Source: Pholiota molesta
Lineage: Eukaryota; Basidiomycota; Agaricomycetes; Agaricales; Strophariaceae
Length of the DNA stretch: 58,183 bases
NCBI GenBank assembly: GCA_014925825.1
Contig: JACGCK010000256.1
Coordinates: forward strand, 1 to 58,183
Direction of reading: 5' to 3'
In this document: positions 11,872-22,470 of the stretch, piece by piece
Numbering within the stretch: the first letter of the stretch is position 1
Layout: every line of letters begins with the position of its first letter
Program-made: the position numbers and the translations under genes
Notes under the pieces: generated by a model
Seen by the model: the letters and a program-made list of their open reading frames with translations, nothing else
The model's database searches: none
What the model was told of the DNA's origin: nothing

Positions 11872-12299
11872 ATAAGCTAACTTGGCTTGAGTTTCACCAA
11901 GTGTGAATGTGGATGAAATGTGAAAATGATATGAGAACATTAATGTGACAAATGATCTGACATTGGATATATTATCAAGGGAAAATGGTATGTCACGAAA
12001 ACCCAAAGCGGGTGTTCGTGTTGTGCCTGGGACTTTCGCGGGCTTTGCGAAAATTCGAAAATACGGAGCTTTTGAACCGAGCCCATAGACCGACCGATTT
12101 GGCGGAGGGCGTGTGTTCAGAAAGACATCCGCGTTGGACCGGGCCGGGTCGATGATCCGGCGCGCGGGTGATCCAAAAATATATTCGGCATTCCAAATCC
12201 GGATTTCGAAAATGAAAGCCAAAAGCCCGAGAAAGTCCTGAGCGTCTGGACGAGCCGATTTGTGGCATGTGTATGCCGAGAACAAACCTGCTATACCAA
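11872..12299. repeat. split direct repeat A, outer copy
   Basis: 428 bp starting ATAAGCTAACTTGGCTTGAG, repeated at 12527-12954 with no difference that I found. It forms the coding-strand 3' end of the element. A 27-bp unique spacer (12300-12326) follows before repeat X. Confidence 0.9.
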
Positions 12300-12326
12300 A
12301 CACTGAATAAGGGAGAAGGTGGGTGG

Positions 12327-12526
12327 GTCAAAATTTTGAAAAGGATCTCAGAAAACAACCGATAAGGTTTTTTATGCGTCGGAACGGATTTCAGAAGACG
12401 AAGAAAGATAAGCTTTCCTTCGTCGATATATTGAAAGTTTATCTAAGCTGATGCTTATATAATTGATCTTGCTTCCGACGCCTATCTTTAGCTTATCCTA
12501 AGATGAGCCCGCGGGCTCATCGCGGA
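12327..12526. repeat. split direct repeat X, internal copy
   Basis: 200 bp from GTCAAAATTTTGAAAAGG to CTCATCGCGGA, identical by eye to 18395-18594. It directly abuts the internal A copy, giving the junction GCGGA/ATAAGC that equals the joined outer ends. Near its right end is the palindrome GAGCCCGCGGGCTC. Confidence 0.9.
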
Positions 12527-12954
12527 ATAAGCTAACTTGGCTTGAGTTTCACCAAGTGTGAATGTGGATGAAATGTGAAAATGATATGAGAACATTAATG
12601 TGACAAATGATCTGACATTGGATATATTATCAAGGGAAAATGGTATGTCACGAAAACCCAAAGCGGGTGTTCGTGTTGTGCCTGGGACTTTCGCGGGCTT
12701 TGCGAAAATTCGAAAATACGGAGCTTTTGAACCGAGCCCATAGACCGACCGATTTGGCGGAGGGCGTGTGTTCAGAAAGACATCCGCGTTGGACCGGGCC
12801 GGGTCGATGATCCGGCGCGCGGGTGATCCAAAAATATATTCGGCATTCCAAATCCGGATTTCGAAAATGAAAGCCAAAAGCCCGAGAAAGTCCTGAGCGT
12901 CTGGACGAGCCGATTTGTGGCATGTGTATGCCGAGAACAAACCTGCTATACCAA
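12527..12954. repeat. split direct repeat A, internal copy
   Basis: 428 bp copy of 11872-12299, next to the 3' end of the recombinase gene. The two open frames reading through the A copies on the minus strand are nearly the same protein text and are best seen as repeat sequence, not genes. Confidence 0.9.
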
Positions 12955-13168
12955 CCAGAGTGAAGCTCACAACTGGTAGGTTGGACGAGGCATGCATAGG
13001 CCAAGAGTCCAGACCGACACCCAACCCGAGCCGAGCTCTGGTTGTATTGCAATCCTTATCCATTCAATGTTCAAACGTTAAATGTCGCAATCTCATCATT
13101 CAATCAAATAGTAAAACGGTACACATGCAAGTAGAATAAGGATAAAAGGCAATGAAGATGAGTCTAAG

Positions 13169-14810
13169 TTAAGCGTCCGTTAAAGTGTCTAATAAGGTCT
13201 GAGGTATGTCATGATCGATACGGAAACGTTCGAGAATGCCGGCCAATTCATCGAGGTGGATTTTCTTGTATGCTTTTGACGTGCTCATGGGTAGAATTTC
13301 TTCCATGCGTCGCCAGTATAGCAAAAATGAGAGAGAAGTCCATCCACCTGTGGCGGCCACGATCTCGGGCGGGACACCAGCCAGCAGCAATTCGACGGCG
13401 CCTCCAATGCGGAAGCTGTGACCGGAAACGTGAGCCAAAGAAGCCGACCCCCATATGGAGGATACGAAGTTGATGAAGACATGTTTAATCATATTACGAT
13501 GGGCTCCGGATGGTAGACGATAGGCGAAAAGGCTGGCGGAGGACGGGATATCTGCGTTGACGTCCAGGTGGTTACGAAGGGCCCTACAAGGGCATAACAC
13601 ATCGTTGCGACCAGTGAGGATGACTGTAGCACCTTCTTGTTTGGTAGTCTTAGTCCATGGGATGCGAAAGTGCGCGGAATGTGTGCCGTCGCGTAGTATG
13701 CGAAACGAGACCCTGGATATTTAAGGAAGATAAGTAAGTGATAAAAAATATATGGATAAAGCTCGTACGAAGATGACCGGAGGACATGATAGAAAGCGTC
13801 GAACGATGCTTCGACAGATATCATCGTCTCGCCAAGGCGCCTGCAGCCCCAGAAGGTGCAGAGAGCGACAGCCCATACGGCCGCATGAAAAGGATCAGAT
13901 AGGTTGATAGCGCCACGCAAGCAGGCAAGATGTTCGATGGAAACGGGTGCACGGAGGGGACGTTTGTGCGTGATGCCCTCCTTATTGGCCGCCTTGCGCG
14001 CGAAATCTACCCATGGGTCGTCTTCTCCATACCAAGGTGCATGATTTACGACATGCCAGCTCCGGATGCCGGATAACCAGCTTTTGATAAGACCACCAGT
14101 GTGGCGGCCCTTGTATTCGGCGACAAAGGCGCAGATGAGCGCGTATGATGCGGGCATGCGATCGACTTCGGAGATGGAGTATTTGTCACAGAACTGAGTC
14201 CAGCGGAGGAGGCCCGCGGCATAGGATGATTTTGTTTGTGGCGCCAGCGCGCCGCGTATGCTCATGAGGACGGGGTCGACAAGAACGTCAGGAATAATAT
14301 TGTGGAGCTGTGACCTGTGTTGGATGCCGAAGGGGTGTCCCATGTGAATAGACGATCCGCCGCAGCGACGTGAGGCCGCAGTGAGCTCTCAGCGATCTCG
14401 CAGCCAGCTCGTGGTTTCCGGGGTTTGATGACGCGCGATGCCGCGGAAGGAGGTGGATAATTCGTGAAGAGCGCGGGATGGGATGAGACAGCGATGGGTT
14501 GAAAGGATAGCGGCGTGGAGATGGTATCACGAGATGATGATGGTACATTAGAAATTTGATGATGAGAAGGAGAGGAACGATCTGTATTGTACAATGGATG
14601 AGAGAAAGAAGAAACTGAGATATGATTACTATGAGCGATGGATGCGGAATTAAGACTGTGTGTATGAGCGACGGGAACAATATTGGCAAATGGGTTGATA
14701 TCAAATGTAATTTGAGATAACATGGGGCGCGGAGAGGACGAGGTGCCCTCACCCATATCTCTCTCGACAACACAGGCTGCCGAAAAAATAGAAGGGCTTA
14801 AGCTAGACAT
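13169..14810 (-). CDS. tyrosine recombinase of the Ngaro-like element
   Basis: The enzyme would integrate the circular DNA copy. The start at 14810 (MSSLSPSIFSAACVV) overlaps the stop of the RT gene by 8 bp. Exon 1 runs to 13769, with a frame change near 14332-14335 inside a run of four G (plus strand), and exon 2 is 13712-13169 after a 56 bp GT-AG intron. The N-terminal half has the SAM-like region (KSSYAAGLLRWTQFCDKYSI). Catalytic residues are visible: Arg in TFWGCRRLGETM, His-x-x-Arg in VSGHSFRIGGAVELL, and Tyr in SFLLYWRRMEEI. Apart from the one-base frame break the catalytic core is complete. This type is unlike the DUF3435 recombinases of Starship elements. Confidence 0.85.
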
Positions 14811-17338
14811 AAATAAAACATTTACGGAGCTCGTCAGGGAGCGTAAAGGATATGGGCATGCGCTTATCCAGAGGCCCTGATTCTCCGCGCGAGATAGGGT
14901 CCGCCGGATTATCGGCTGATGGGACATAAACAAATTCAGGTGTGATGAATAAGGGAAGAAGGATGGAATAGGTGCGTCTGACGGATAAGTTGATATGGTG
15001 ATTGCGGCTACGGCCTTTGTCGAGAGCACCAATCGTGCCATTGTTATCTGAGTGGATGATCAACCGGATATTGCATAGTCCTCGAGCCTCCAGGAGATAG
15101 ATCAACAGTTCGATTGCAACTGTCTCGAGCCAGCAGATGTCCCTGCCGGGAACTTTCCAGGAAGGATGAAGACGGAAAGCTGCCCATTCATCGCCAATTA
15201 TAATGCCGATACCCCATGATGTTGAGGCGTCCACAAACAACCCGAGATCAACGGCGATGCCTCGCGGGCGCAACTGTCTCGAGACGCCAGCGATGGAAAG
15301 GGTGGCGGACCACCACCGAAGATCGGTGATGGCGGAGGGCGGTGGGTGTCGAATAGCGTATTCGTTGTTTGGAGGAAAGGTCGAAGCGAAATTGGATAAA
15401 GATGCGAGGTGTGAGCGGCCTTCGACGTAGACGAAGGAGATATGACATAGGGACCCATGGATTTTTTGGACGTCGAGTAACTGGCACGGATGACCTTCGA
15501 ACCTATCAACGAATTGACAAGCACGTCGTAGGAATTTCGAGCGCTTTTCGTCGGTAAGGCTGACAAGTTTTTTGGGAAGATCCCATAGGAAACCGATGAA
15601 TGTTGTGATAAATTTGAATGAATCATCGCCCTTTTCTTCATGCCAAGGAATGCCCAGAGGAGCGATACGACGAATCATCTCGGCCCTATCATAATCGTAT
15701 GAATAATCGCCGTCGACGAAGGATCCGGTGGGCGATGGGAAACGGAATGCGTTGAGATCATCTTCGTATTTTGGGATGGGGGTAACACCTTCCGCCGCCC
15801 ATACATGAACGGCGGCATTCACGGGCATGCTCGAATTACTGCTCGCGCAAGCGGCGCCGAAAGGATGCGCATGGTCGATGAAAAATTCGCGAGGTAAACC
15901 CTGCACGACGAGCCATGGTTTGTGAGATGGATGGACGGGGCATGTGCGATGGAACTTCGCAATGTCGAGAGTGCAGACCTGGGTACCCGGAGGTGCATGG
16001 GCGATCTGATAGAATAGGGATAATATATGATGAGTATACGATTTGATAAATTGATATGGATAGAGATGGATAGTATAATATATGATAGCGAGCGGATATC
16101 GCGCGATAATGTGAATAATTCACGGTATAGGTCGACTGCTCGAATAACGAGCGCCGACGGGTAACGCGGATATGCAAATACCCAAATTGGATGGATAAAG
16201 AAAACCGGACCCATGCGCGAAACACAAAGGGTCGGTGTAAAGAGTATGGATGCACGAAATTTGGGAGGAAAATTGAAAAACGTGGAATGAAACTCACGAT
16301 ATCCGCTACCATTGAAGCGGTGTCAAATCTGGTAGGAAAATCTTCTTTTTTGATATGTGAGTTGACGGACTCGTGAAACTTCATGCTTTTGGAAAGGTGT
16401 CGGCATATGCGGACCTTGTCTGGGGTGTCGCCGGGCTGGGGTTGGACGACGGCAATGATAGGGGATGCATAGAATGGTCCGCGAAGAGTCGATTCGACTT
16501 CATCGCGTGTGTATGGACCGGACATGCGGCCAGAAGCAACCTCCTTGCGGAGGTAGTCCTGTATAACGTCAGTATGCTCGTAAAATGAAGGGTTCTGTGG
16601 TAAAATAATAGTGCTGGTAATTTCGGGCATGCGCCCTAAAGGGAAACCATATGAAAGATTATTAACGAGTAAAGGGTAAGATGAGGAGAGGTTATGTTTA
16701 TCTAAAAGGGATTTGAATGCAGATGTGTCGTACGGATGAATAACTCGAGAGAAAATATCTTCGTTGATGTGCAGTAAAGGATCAAATGATGGTCTATGGA
16801 TAATTGAAGAAGAAAAATCAGTGTAATGAAGAAACGGGGGATAATGAAGTTTAGAAAGTTGATCAGGATTCAGAGGGGCGCGAGCGGCATATCCAAGCGA
16901 AGGCGAAATGGATCTTTCCGCAGAAAGAACAGATGTGAGCTCGTTCGTCCTTCGAGTGGGAGCAAGTTGCTCGATCTCCTTTGATATTGAAAGGGATACA
17001 GATTTCTTTGTTGTCGGGTCCGCGCAGGATTCGATCGGACGCGTACTTGCAGAAGGTCGGTTTTCCGTCAGCGGATTTTTGTGGAGTGGAATCATTGGCA
17101 TGGAAAATGACGGTGTGCCCTCTCCGGCCGCGTAGGATGCAGCAAGCAGAGAGGGCGGACTTTGTGCTGCTGGGCGGAAAGGACGACGAGGATGTGGGGG
17201 GGGTTTGGGAAGAGGTGAATGAGTTCCCAGGGCGCGAAAAGCGTCCGTTACTACCGCCGCTGCGCGGTGGGAATTGTGCCTGGCCCGAAGATTTGGACAT
17301 AGCTTGTATGGCAGCCTGGGTCCGGGTCCAGATCGCAT
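14803..17338 (-). CDS. reverse transcriptase / RNase H of the Ngaro-like element
   Basis: Exons 17338-16298 and 16005-14803 join at a codon boundary across a 292 bp GT-AG intron, giving 747 residues without a frame break. The N-terminal part overlaps gag by 476 bp in another frame, so translation probably needs reinitiation or starts further downstream. RT features: LVNNLSYGFPLGRMPE, GPFYASPIIAVVQP, TLDIAKFHRTCPV and the active site KYEDDLNAF (YEDD form). RNase H features: VDLGLFVDASTSWGIG, a Glu in CWLETVAIELL, IHSDNNGTIGALDKG and NPADPISRGE. DIRS-type polymerases copy the genomic RNA into circular DNA. The presence of an intron in the RT gene is notable for a retroelement. Confidence 0.85.
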
Positions 17339-18332
17339 GTTCTGATTTCGCGATCAGGTAACGCTCGGCATAATGTGCCGCGCTGTAGTCTTTTTTCTGG
17401 CTCCGGAATTCTTGGCGAAGTTCGAGCTCAAGGGATTTCCAGGCATCGTATGTCTCGTCTTTGTCTATTTGAGAATTGAAGAAATTAAAATGGTTAGAGT
17501 ACCAACCGGCAAAGCTGCCCTTTGGTCCAGCTCTGTCACGTTCCTGTTGGAATCTATACATTTGCCAGCAAGCTTCCCCCCACTGGCTGCATGTCAAAGA
17601 AAGCTCTGATCCGAGTTTATTTGACAACTTCGCGATGTCAAGGATCTGTAACCCTTTGGTCGAGCCGACCAATGGGTTCGATTTCACCGTATCCAGCATA
17701 GCCGCATTGTCAATTATGTAACGCATATTCTTGTGCAAAAAGAACGGAAGGGGAATAGAAACACAATCTTCGGTATCAAACATGATTTGGGGAAAAATCA
17801 ATTGAGACGGAATGCCGACGACACGGGGCTCGATGTCATCCCCGGTCATGCAGCGCCGCTTTGCGAGTCTAGCCTCGATGGCCTTCTCGACAGAATCCGT
17901 AGCCGCGGGTCTTTTAGATGATTGGCTCTCACCGGAAATAGTCTTCTGAGTTGCCGCGAGGCGCTTCGCCACGGAGACGGGTATGACATCCTTGTAATAG
18001 CTGCGGATATTGTCATCTAGAAGATCGGAGATTTCTTCATCACTGATAGTGATCAAGGAAGCTGTGTCCGAACCAGCAACAGGATGATTGGTTGGATCTA
18101 TGGTGTGTTCTAAGGTCTTTTTCATTCGAGAAATATTAGCGAGTTCAATATTTTTGTTTGTCTCTAATTTATTGAATAAAGAGAGATTTTGAAGCATAGC
18201 TACCACTTCAGGATTGATGTGAGTACGGTGTACTCTGATATTTTGCTCTTCAGGTGGTGCAGCTTGCTGCTGTCCAACTTGGCCACCAGGATTTGGCCCG
18301 GGACCATTAAGGGGAGCAATCCCGTCAGCCAT
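16863..18332 (-). CDS. Gag-like protein of the Ngaro-like element
   Basis: 489 residues starting MADGIAPLNGPGPNP at 18332. The middle shows a helical region (QWGEACWQMYRFQQERDR, ESELRQEFRSQKKDY-like text) and then a Ser/Gly/Pro-rich stretch. The C-terminus has spaced Cys/His (HICSFCGKIHFAFAWICR) that may bind nucleic acid. This position, first in the coding order and ahead of RT and recombinase, is that of Gag in DIRS-type elements. No function can be shown directly. The 3' third overlaps the RT open frame. Confidence 0.75.
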   Translation of the reverse strand: MADGIAPLNGPGPNPGGQVGQQQAAPPEEQNIRVHRTHINPEVVAMLQNLSLFNKLETNKNIELANISRMKKTLEHTIDPTNHPVAGSDTASLITISDEEISDLLDDNIRSYYKDVIPVSVAKRLAATQKTISGESQSSKRPAATDSVEKAIEARLAKRRCMTGDDIEPRVVGIPSQLIFPQIMFDTEDCVSIPLPFFLHKNMRYIIDNAAMLDTVKSNPLVGSTKGLQILDIAKLSNKLGSELSLTCSQWGEACWQMYRFQQERDRAGPKGSFAGWYSNHFNFFNSQIDKDETYDAWKSLELELRQEFRSQKKDYSAAHYAERYLIAKSEHAIWTRTQAAIQAMSKSSGQAQFPPRSGGSNGRFSRPGNSFTSSQTPPTSSSSFPPSSTKSALSACCILRGRRGHTVIFHANDSTPQKSADGKPTFCKYASDRILRGPDNKEICIPFNIKGDRATCSHSKDERAHICSFCGKIHFAFAWICRSRPSES

Positions 18333-18394
18333 GGGTGAAAATCGATAAAAATGGGGGTATGAGTGTAAAAAAGTGGAGACTTTTGGAAAATGAA

Positions 18395-18594
18395 GTCAAA
18401 ATTTTGAAAAGGATCTCAGAAAACAACCGATAAGGTTTTTTATGCGTCGGAACGGATTTCAGAAGACGAAGAAAGATAAGCTTTCCTTCGTCGATATATT
18501 GAAAGTTTATCTAAGCTGATGCTTATATAATTGATCTTGCTTCCGACGCCTATCTTTAGCTTATCCTAAGATGAGCCCGCGGGCTCATCGCGGA
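18395..18594. repeat. split direct repeat X, outer copy
   Basis: 200 bp copy of 12327-12526 forming the coding-strand 5' end of the element. It likely carries the promoter of the genomic RNA. It ends CTCATCGCGGA, after which hAT intron sequence (GTATGTTTTG) resumes. Confidence 0.9.
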
Positions 18595-19587
18595 GTATGT
18601 TTTGTTTTCTAACGATCTTTTAGTTTTATTGACAAGCTATTGTATAAGTACGACATACCGACAGGTGTTACATATACGGCCATTCAAAGTTTTGCTGCCT
18701 TCTTGCTTGGTTGCTTGAGTGAACATCTTCCGGATATCACGGGTTCGGTTGTCATTTCCTCGGTGATTGTGCTTTCTTGGTGCCTGTAGTGGACATGTAA
18801 GGACCAATGATGGAAAGATTGAAGAGCACATACTCGTTTTTCGCGTTGAGCCTCATCACGGACACGCTCGTATTCAGCAACTGCGTCTTCGTCAACTTCG
18901 ACATCATCGACAAGTTCGGTGTTCTCATCGGCATCTGCTTCGGCGTCCTCGTCGAGGTACTCGTCGGTGTCCGCTTCGGCATCCTCATTGGCATCTGCTT
19001 CATACTCATCAAGATCACCAACAGTATCCATCTCTGCTGACCGAGTGGCGGCTGGAATTGCTGCTGTTGTTCGAGGCCGTTTATGTTTCTCAGGACCGGC
19101 AGGAGCTGGAGCTGTGCGCTTGCGAGAATGGGCCTGGGGACCCGACGGAGATGGCGATGGTGGAGGTGCTGGTGTGTGTTTTTTCTTGCCAGTGTTTGAT
19201 GGACCCGCTCTCGATGGCCCAGCTAAGAGGGGAGCGAAATCTATAAGAATATTCAAATTACAGGTACAATTTTATATTAAACTCACCGTCAAAATTTTTT
19301 GAAAAGAAACGGCGCTCCTGCGCAGTTGCGTTCTTACTCGCAGCAAGTGCCTGAGCTTTTTCTGAAACCCTAGGCACCCGTTTCTTAGCCACGATTCTGG
19401 CAGGTTCCTTCCCCTTCAAGCCTATTCTTACAGGCAGTTCATCGTCGTTGTCGTCGTTGTCCTCAATTTGTTGATTCCGGCGGTTGAGGTTGGGTTGTTC
19501 ATCACTAGGTGAGTGGAGGAACACGAGCTCGGAGGCGTCTTTTAGTGTTCCATCGGCATTCAATGCAGGGTTGTCAGGATCAGACAT

Positions 19588-20879
19588 GGTGATGAGGAGT
19601 GGCGGATATGGATGAGATTGAAAGAAGATATCATTTTTTCTACATAAACACAGAGCGGGCAGCGCCGAGTGATCGACCGGCATATGCCGCAGCAGCGGGC
19701 ATGGTCTACTCCATGGCGGCGGGCACAATCTACTAAGACAGCTATCTACAGGAAATAACAAATAGATGAAGGTAATAGTAAAGAGCTAGATAAAGACATA
19801 CTGGATACGACACACACGATGACGCTCTCCCGCGGCGCTCGATTGACCATTATGAGCAAGTGCGGTGGCGAGCTCCCGTGTTATGTTGCCCGGCGTCCAC
19901 TGAAGCATTGCACGGTGTTAATGCAGAGGCCGCGATTGTGTTCACCCATACACAATGTCGAGGTCTTCGAGTGCCTGTGGCCATTCGTCGGTGAGCGGTG
20001 AGTAGACGAAGGCGAGAAACAAACGTACCACACAGCAGCAAAGGGATACGGGTAGCGCATGGCCCATGAGTTGTCGATGCTCGTGCGCGGGCCTTGCTGT
20101 TGTGTCAGCGCTCGCGCACATTGTCGTTGTCGCCTGCTGGGGTGTGTCGATTGGGCTGCGTCGGCGTCCTTATTGCGCGATCGTCGCCGATCGTTTGCTG
20201 ATGACGGTCGTGGTTGTGCTGCAAACTTGGATTAGCTATCGTCCGCAGTGGTGGCTTGGCTTGCCGTGTCATGCTCACCGTCTGTAATGCTCGCTGTCTG
20301 GTACGACCGGGCGATATCGGGTGCATCCCATTCGTCAGGCTGCATCGGCATCGGTGTCGCGCGATCGTCGACGATCGTCCACCAACGAGGGTTGTGGTTG
20401 TGCCACGGTGCGTGACAGAGCGGCTTACCGGGCCACCCAAGATTTGGTACATACATGTACCAAATCCTGTCACGCAGGGGGAGAGGGGGGATATCAGAAC
20501 CGGGCAAAGGATGACAGACAAAAACGTACCTCATGGATCTCCCACTCCATGGGTCTTCCCTGTGGTGTCCTGCTCCTCTGAGTCCGTCGTCCTTGAGCGC
20601 AAAGCCGGTGGTGTCATGCGAGTGTGAGATGTGGTGGTGGCGAGGGCGAGACGGAAACGGATGGAGGGGAGGGTGACGGAGTGAGGCAGAGAAGGAAAGT
20701 GGCCCGTGCGCAGTGGCAGCGTGGGGGCAAGACGGCGACCGGAGATAAATCGGAAGTTGCCGTGTTGTGTTTGTTGATGGTCACGTGTCATGCACGCGAC
20801 TTGCAGCACACTTCGCGTTGCGCAATGTGCATGTTTGCACTGTAACTAGCTCAGTTCTACGTCAATAAATCTGAAATTT
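19588..20879. other. 5' noncoding part of the hAT element
   Basis: About 1.3 kb between the transposase start and the subterminal repeats. It holds a 26-bp imperfect palindrome at about 20443-20468 (TTTGGTACAT / ATGTACCAAA arms) and a 40-60 bp segment at 20520-20590 (GGATCTCCCACTCCATGGG) that recurs near 41330 and, inverted, near 42470. Open frames here carry no recognised domain. Confidence 0.5.
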
Positions 20880-21063
20880 TTTATGTATAAAGTTCGGTTC
20901 GAACCGGTTCGAACCCGGTTCTAGAACCGCCAAATTTTTAAGAACTGAGAACTGAACCAACTGTTCAGCTCAAGGAACTAGAACCGAATTGGACCGAACT
21001 TCAGTTCGGTTCTGTCGGTTCTGGTTCTCTGTGTCGGTTCTGAACCGAACTTTGGTAACACTA
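20880..21063. repeat. hAT right terminal and subterminal repeats
   Basis: Dense GAACCGG/CGGTTC words (for example GGTTCGAACCGGTTCGAACC), then the terminal repeat GAACTTTGGTAACACTA, the reverse complement of the left end. The target duplication AGTGCATC follows at 21064-21071. Confidence 0.85.
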
Positions 21064-21071
21064 AGTGCATC

Positions 21072-22470
21072 CAGATGCACGAATGGATTCTGCAAAGATG
21101 AATCTCACAAACGGATGCCGCGGATGACTTCGAGTTGATGAGCCGGATTGGTGCGTGGGGATAATAGATAGTTAATCACGACGGATGCGAAGATGAATTG
21201 ACCGGATGACTTAGACACGATCTCCTCTACAGAGGAAGCAGGGGGCCAATTGATGGGGAGGTAGGCTTTGAGCCGATGAGTCTCCTTGATATCACGGAAA
21301 TTGTCTAGAAGAAAGAGTCGGATGTCACCTGAGGTTTGCTCGATATCTGAATTGTCGAGATGGAGTGTTTTCAGAATCTTGCTAATGGGCTTCCGTACAA
21401 ATTCAGCCTCGATTTGAGGCTCACGCCGACTGGCAATGAGAAATACAACTGGGATTTCCGCTCCTTGAGATATTGCCCAGTGCCTTGATCAAGTCGGTTT
21501 GAACATTTCGATCATTACATTCATCGAGACCATCAATAAACACCACGAACATTCGGTTCAAATGTGGAGGTAGGCGAAGAAGAGGTTGAATGATGAGTTG
21601 TTGTACTTGAGATTCCAGGGATTGGCTGAAAATGAGGGGATTGCGCTTGATGATCAGAAGGATATCATCCGAAATATCCGGAACGGCCTGGATAAGCTGA
21701 TAGACCAGCGTTGCCACCAAGGGTGCAATGGTATTTCGCGTCGAGTCCCCTCTGAAAAAGAAAAAGCTAGCAATGGCGATGGCCGCTTGAGCGCATCGTT
21801 CTGCGAGCGACTGCATGAGCGCAGATTTGCCTGCCCCTGCAGCGCCATTCAGCCACAGAAGCCACTGTTCGCGATATTGTGATTGCGTGATCCAGTCGTA
21901 GATTTCCTGCAGGATGGCAACACGGGTGTCTGGATGGCACCGGGGTGGGTCGATGCACTGGGCGGAATTATGGAAAGCAGCGGGAGCGACACGCTGCTGT
22001 AGATATTCGAAGGCCTTTTCAACTATGGGACATTAGTAAAAAAAATTGTCCTACGTATACTTATTGCGCCTGTACTCACGTGGAGCCTTGTTTACATTAT
22101 TTACAAAGTTTATGCTTTCAGCTTGTGTGAACTGTCCTCCAGAGATCACAAAGTTTCCATGCAACATTTGCATCGGCGCAGTATCGCTAGGTGGGTTCGG
22201 CTGTTGGGATTTCACGTCAGCTACCGGCACCGTGGATCTCCAAGTAAGTATTGGCAGATCATTGCCCTCCCGACTCACGTTAGACGTCCCCACATCGGCG
22301 TCTACCGTTTGCGTCGATTTCTTATTGTTGGAAACTTTTCGACGTCCGCGTTTGGCACTCTGCTTAGCCGCGCCGCTTGCTGCCTCCACGAGGCCGTCTT
22401 GGCCTCCCGATGGAACCCGGGTCTTCCTAGTGGATTTTGCCCTCGATTTCTGCGACGACTTGGGTGTCAT
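21072..22470 (-). pseudogene. NACHT NTPase, 5' part
   Basis: Exon 1 (22470-22080) encodes a basic Lys/Arg/Ser-rich N-terminus (MTPKSSQKSRAKSTRKTR) ending NFVISGGQFTQ; a 57 bp intron follows; exon 2 from 22022 reads RVAPAAFHNSAQCIDPPRCH, Walker A WLNGAAGAGKSALMQ, SFFFFRGDSTRN and Walker B MFVVFIDGLDECNDR. This is the standard order of mushroom NACHT proteins, NTP-driven switches related to NLR immune receptors. A frame change near 21463 separates ALGNIS from EIPVVFLIASRREPQ, and an in-frame TGA lies at 21106-21104 where an Arg codon would fit. With the hAT insertion downstream the gene is dead. It cannot be told which lesion came first. Confidence 0.85.

Larger units (their letters stand above)
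11872..18594 (-). mobile_element. Ngaro-like tyrosine-recombinase retrotransposon, 6,723 bp
   Basis: Gag, RT/RNase H and tyrosine recombinase lie on the minus strand. There are no LTRs; instead there are split direct repeats in the order (coding strand) X - genes - A - X - A: X at 18594-18395 and 12526-12327 (200 bp each), A at 12954-12527 and 12299-11872 (428 bp each). The internal A and X copies abut exactly at 12527/12526, reproducing the joint formed if the two outer ends were circularised. This is the Ngaro/PAT arrangement within DIRS-type elements. No target duplication is seen, as expected for recombinase-mediated insertion. It sits in an intron of the hAT transposase gene. Repeat copies read as identical, which suggests a recent insertion. 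Confidence 0.9.
9207..19587 (-). pseudogene. hAT transposase, about 16 exons, frame-broken
   Basis: The start at 19587 opens MSDPDNPALNADGTL. Exons that I can place (minus strand): 19587-19287, 19240-18834, 18783-18659, then past the nested retrotransposon 11837-11814, 11755-11545, 11490-11336, 11284-11057, 11006-10900, 10842-10602, 10545-10403, 10378-10231, 10176-9963, 9922-9824, 9782-9708, 9643-9507, 9455-9207. A BED-type zinc finger spans ICNTCRSLRQHIA with downstream His; the RNase H-fold core includes SITFDAWTSQSYDPYIAVTA and MGDNDNAAANDKAM; the dimerisation region near the end reads SVASERAFSSAGLTD. An Asp/Glu-rich insert (EDDVDEIDEDEDD) lies between. Frame changes near 11395, 10910 and 10500 break the reading, so this copy is probably not active as sequenced. 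Confidence 0.85.
8994..21063 (-). mobile_element. hAT transposon, 12,070 bp, containing a nested retrotransposon
   Basis: Both ends carry the inverted repeat TAGTGTTACCAAAGTTC, and the 8-bp target duplication AGTGCATC is perfect at 8986-8993 and 21064-21071. Eight-bp duplications and TAGTG-type ends are typical of hAT elements. Subterminal zones at 9005-9150 and 20880-21050 hold dense GGTTC/GAACC words on both strands. The transposase gene is on the minus strand (19587 to 9207). Removing the 6,723 bp Ngaro-like insertion leaves about 5.3 kb for the hAT itself. The insertion splits a NACHT gene within the codons of LDAL-YKHIF. Confidence 0.95.

Noticed and set aside
11818..13063. Two nearly identical minus-strand open frames of 161 and 191 residues
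   Set aside because: They lie in the A repeats of the Ngaro-like element; the similarity is that of the repeats themselves.
13169..14810. Starship captain or Crypton recombinase
   Set aside because: The recombinase is linked to RT/RNase H and Gag within split direct repeats; cryptons lack RT, and the sequence is not of DUF3435 type.
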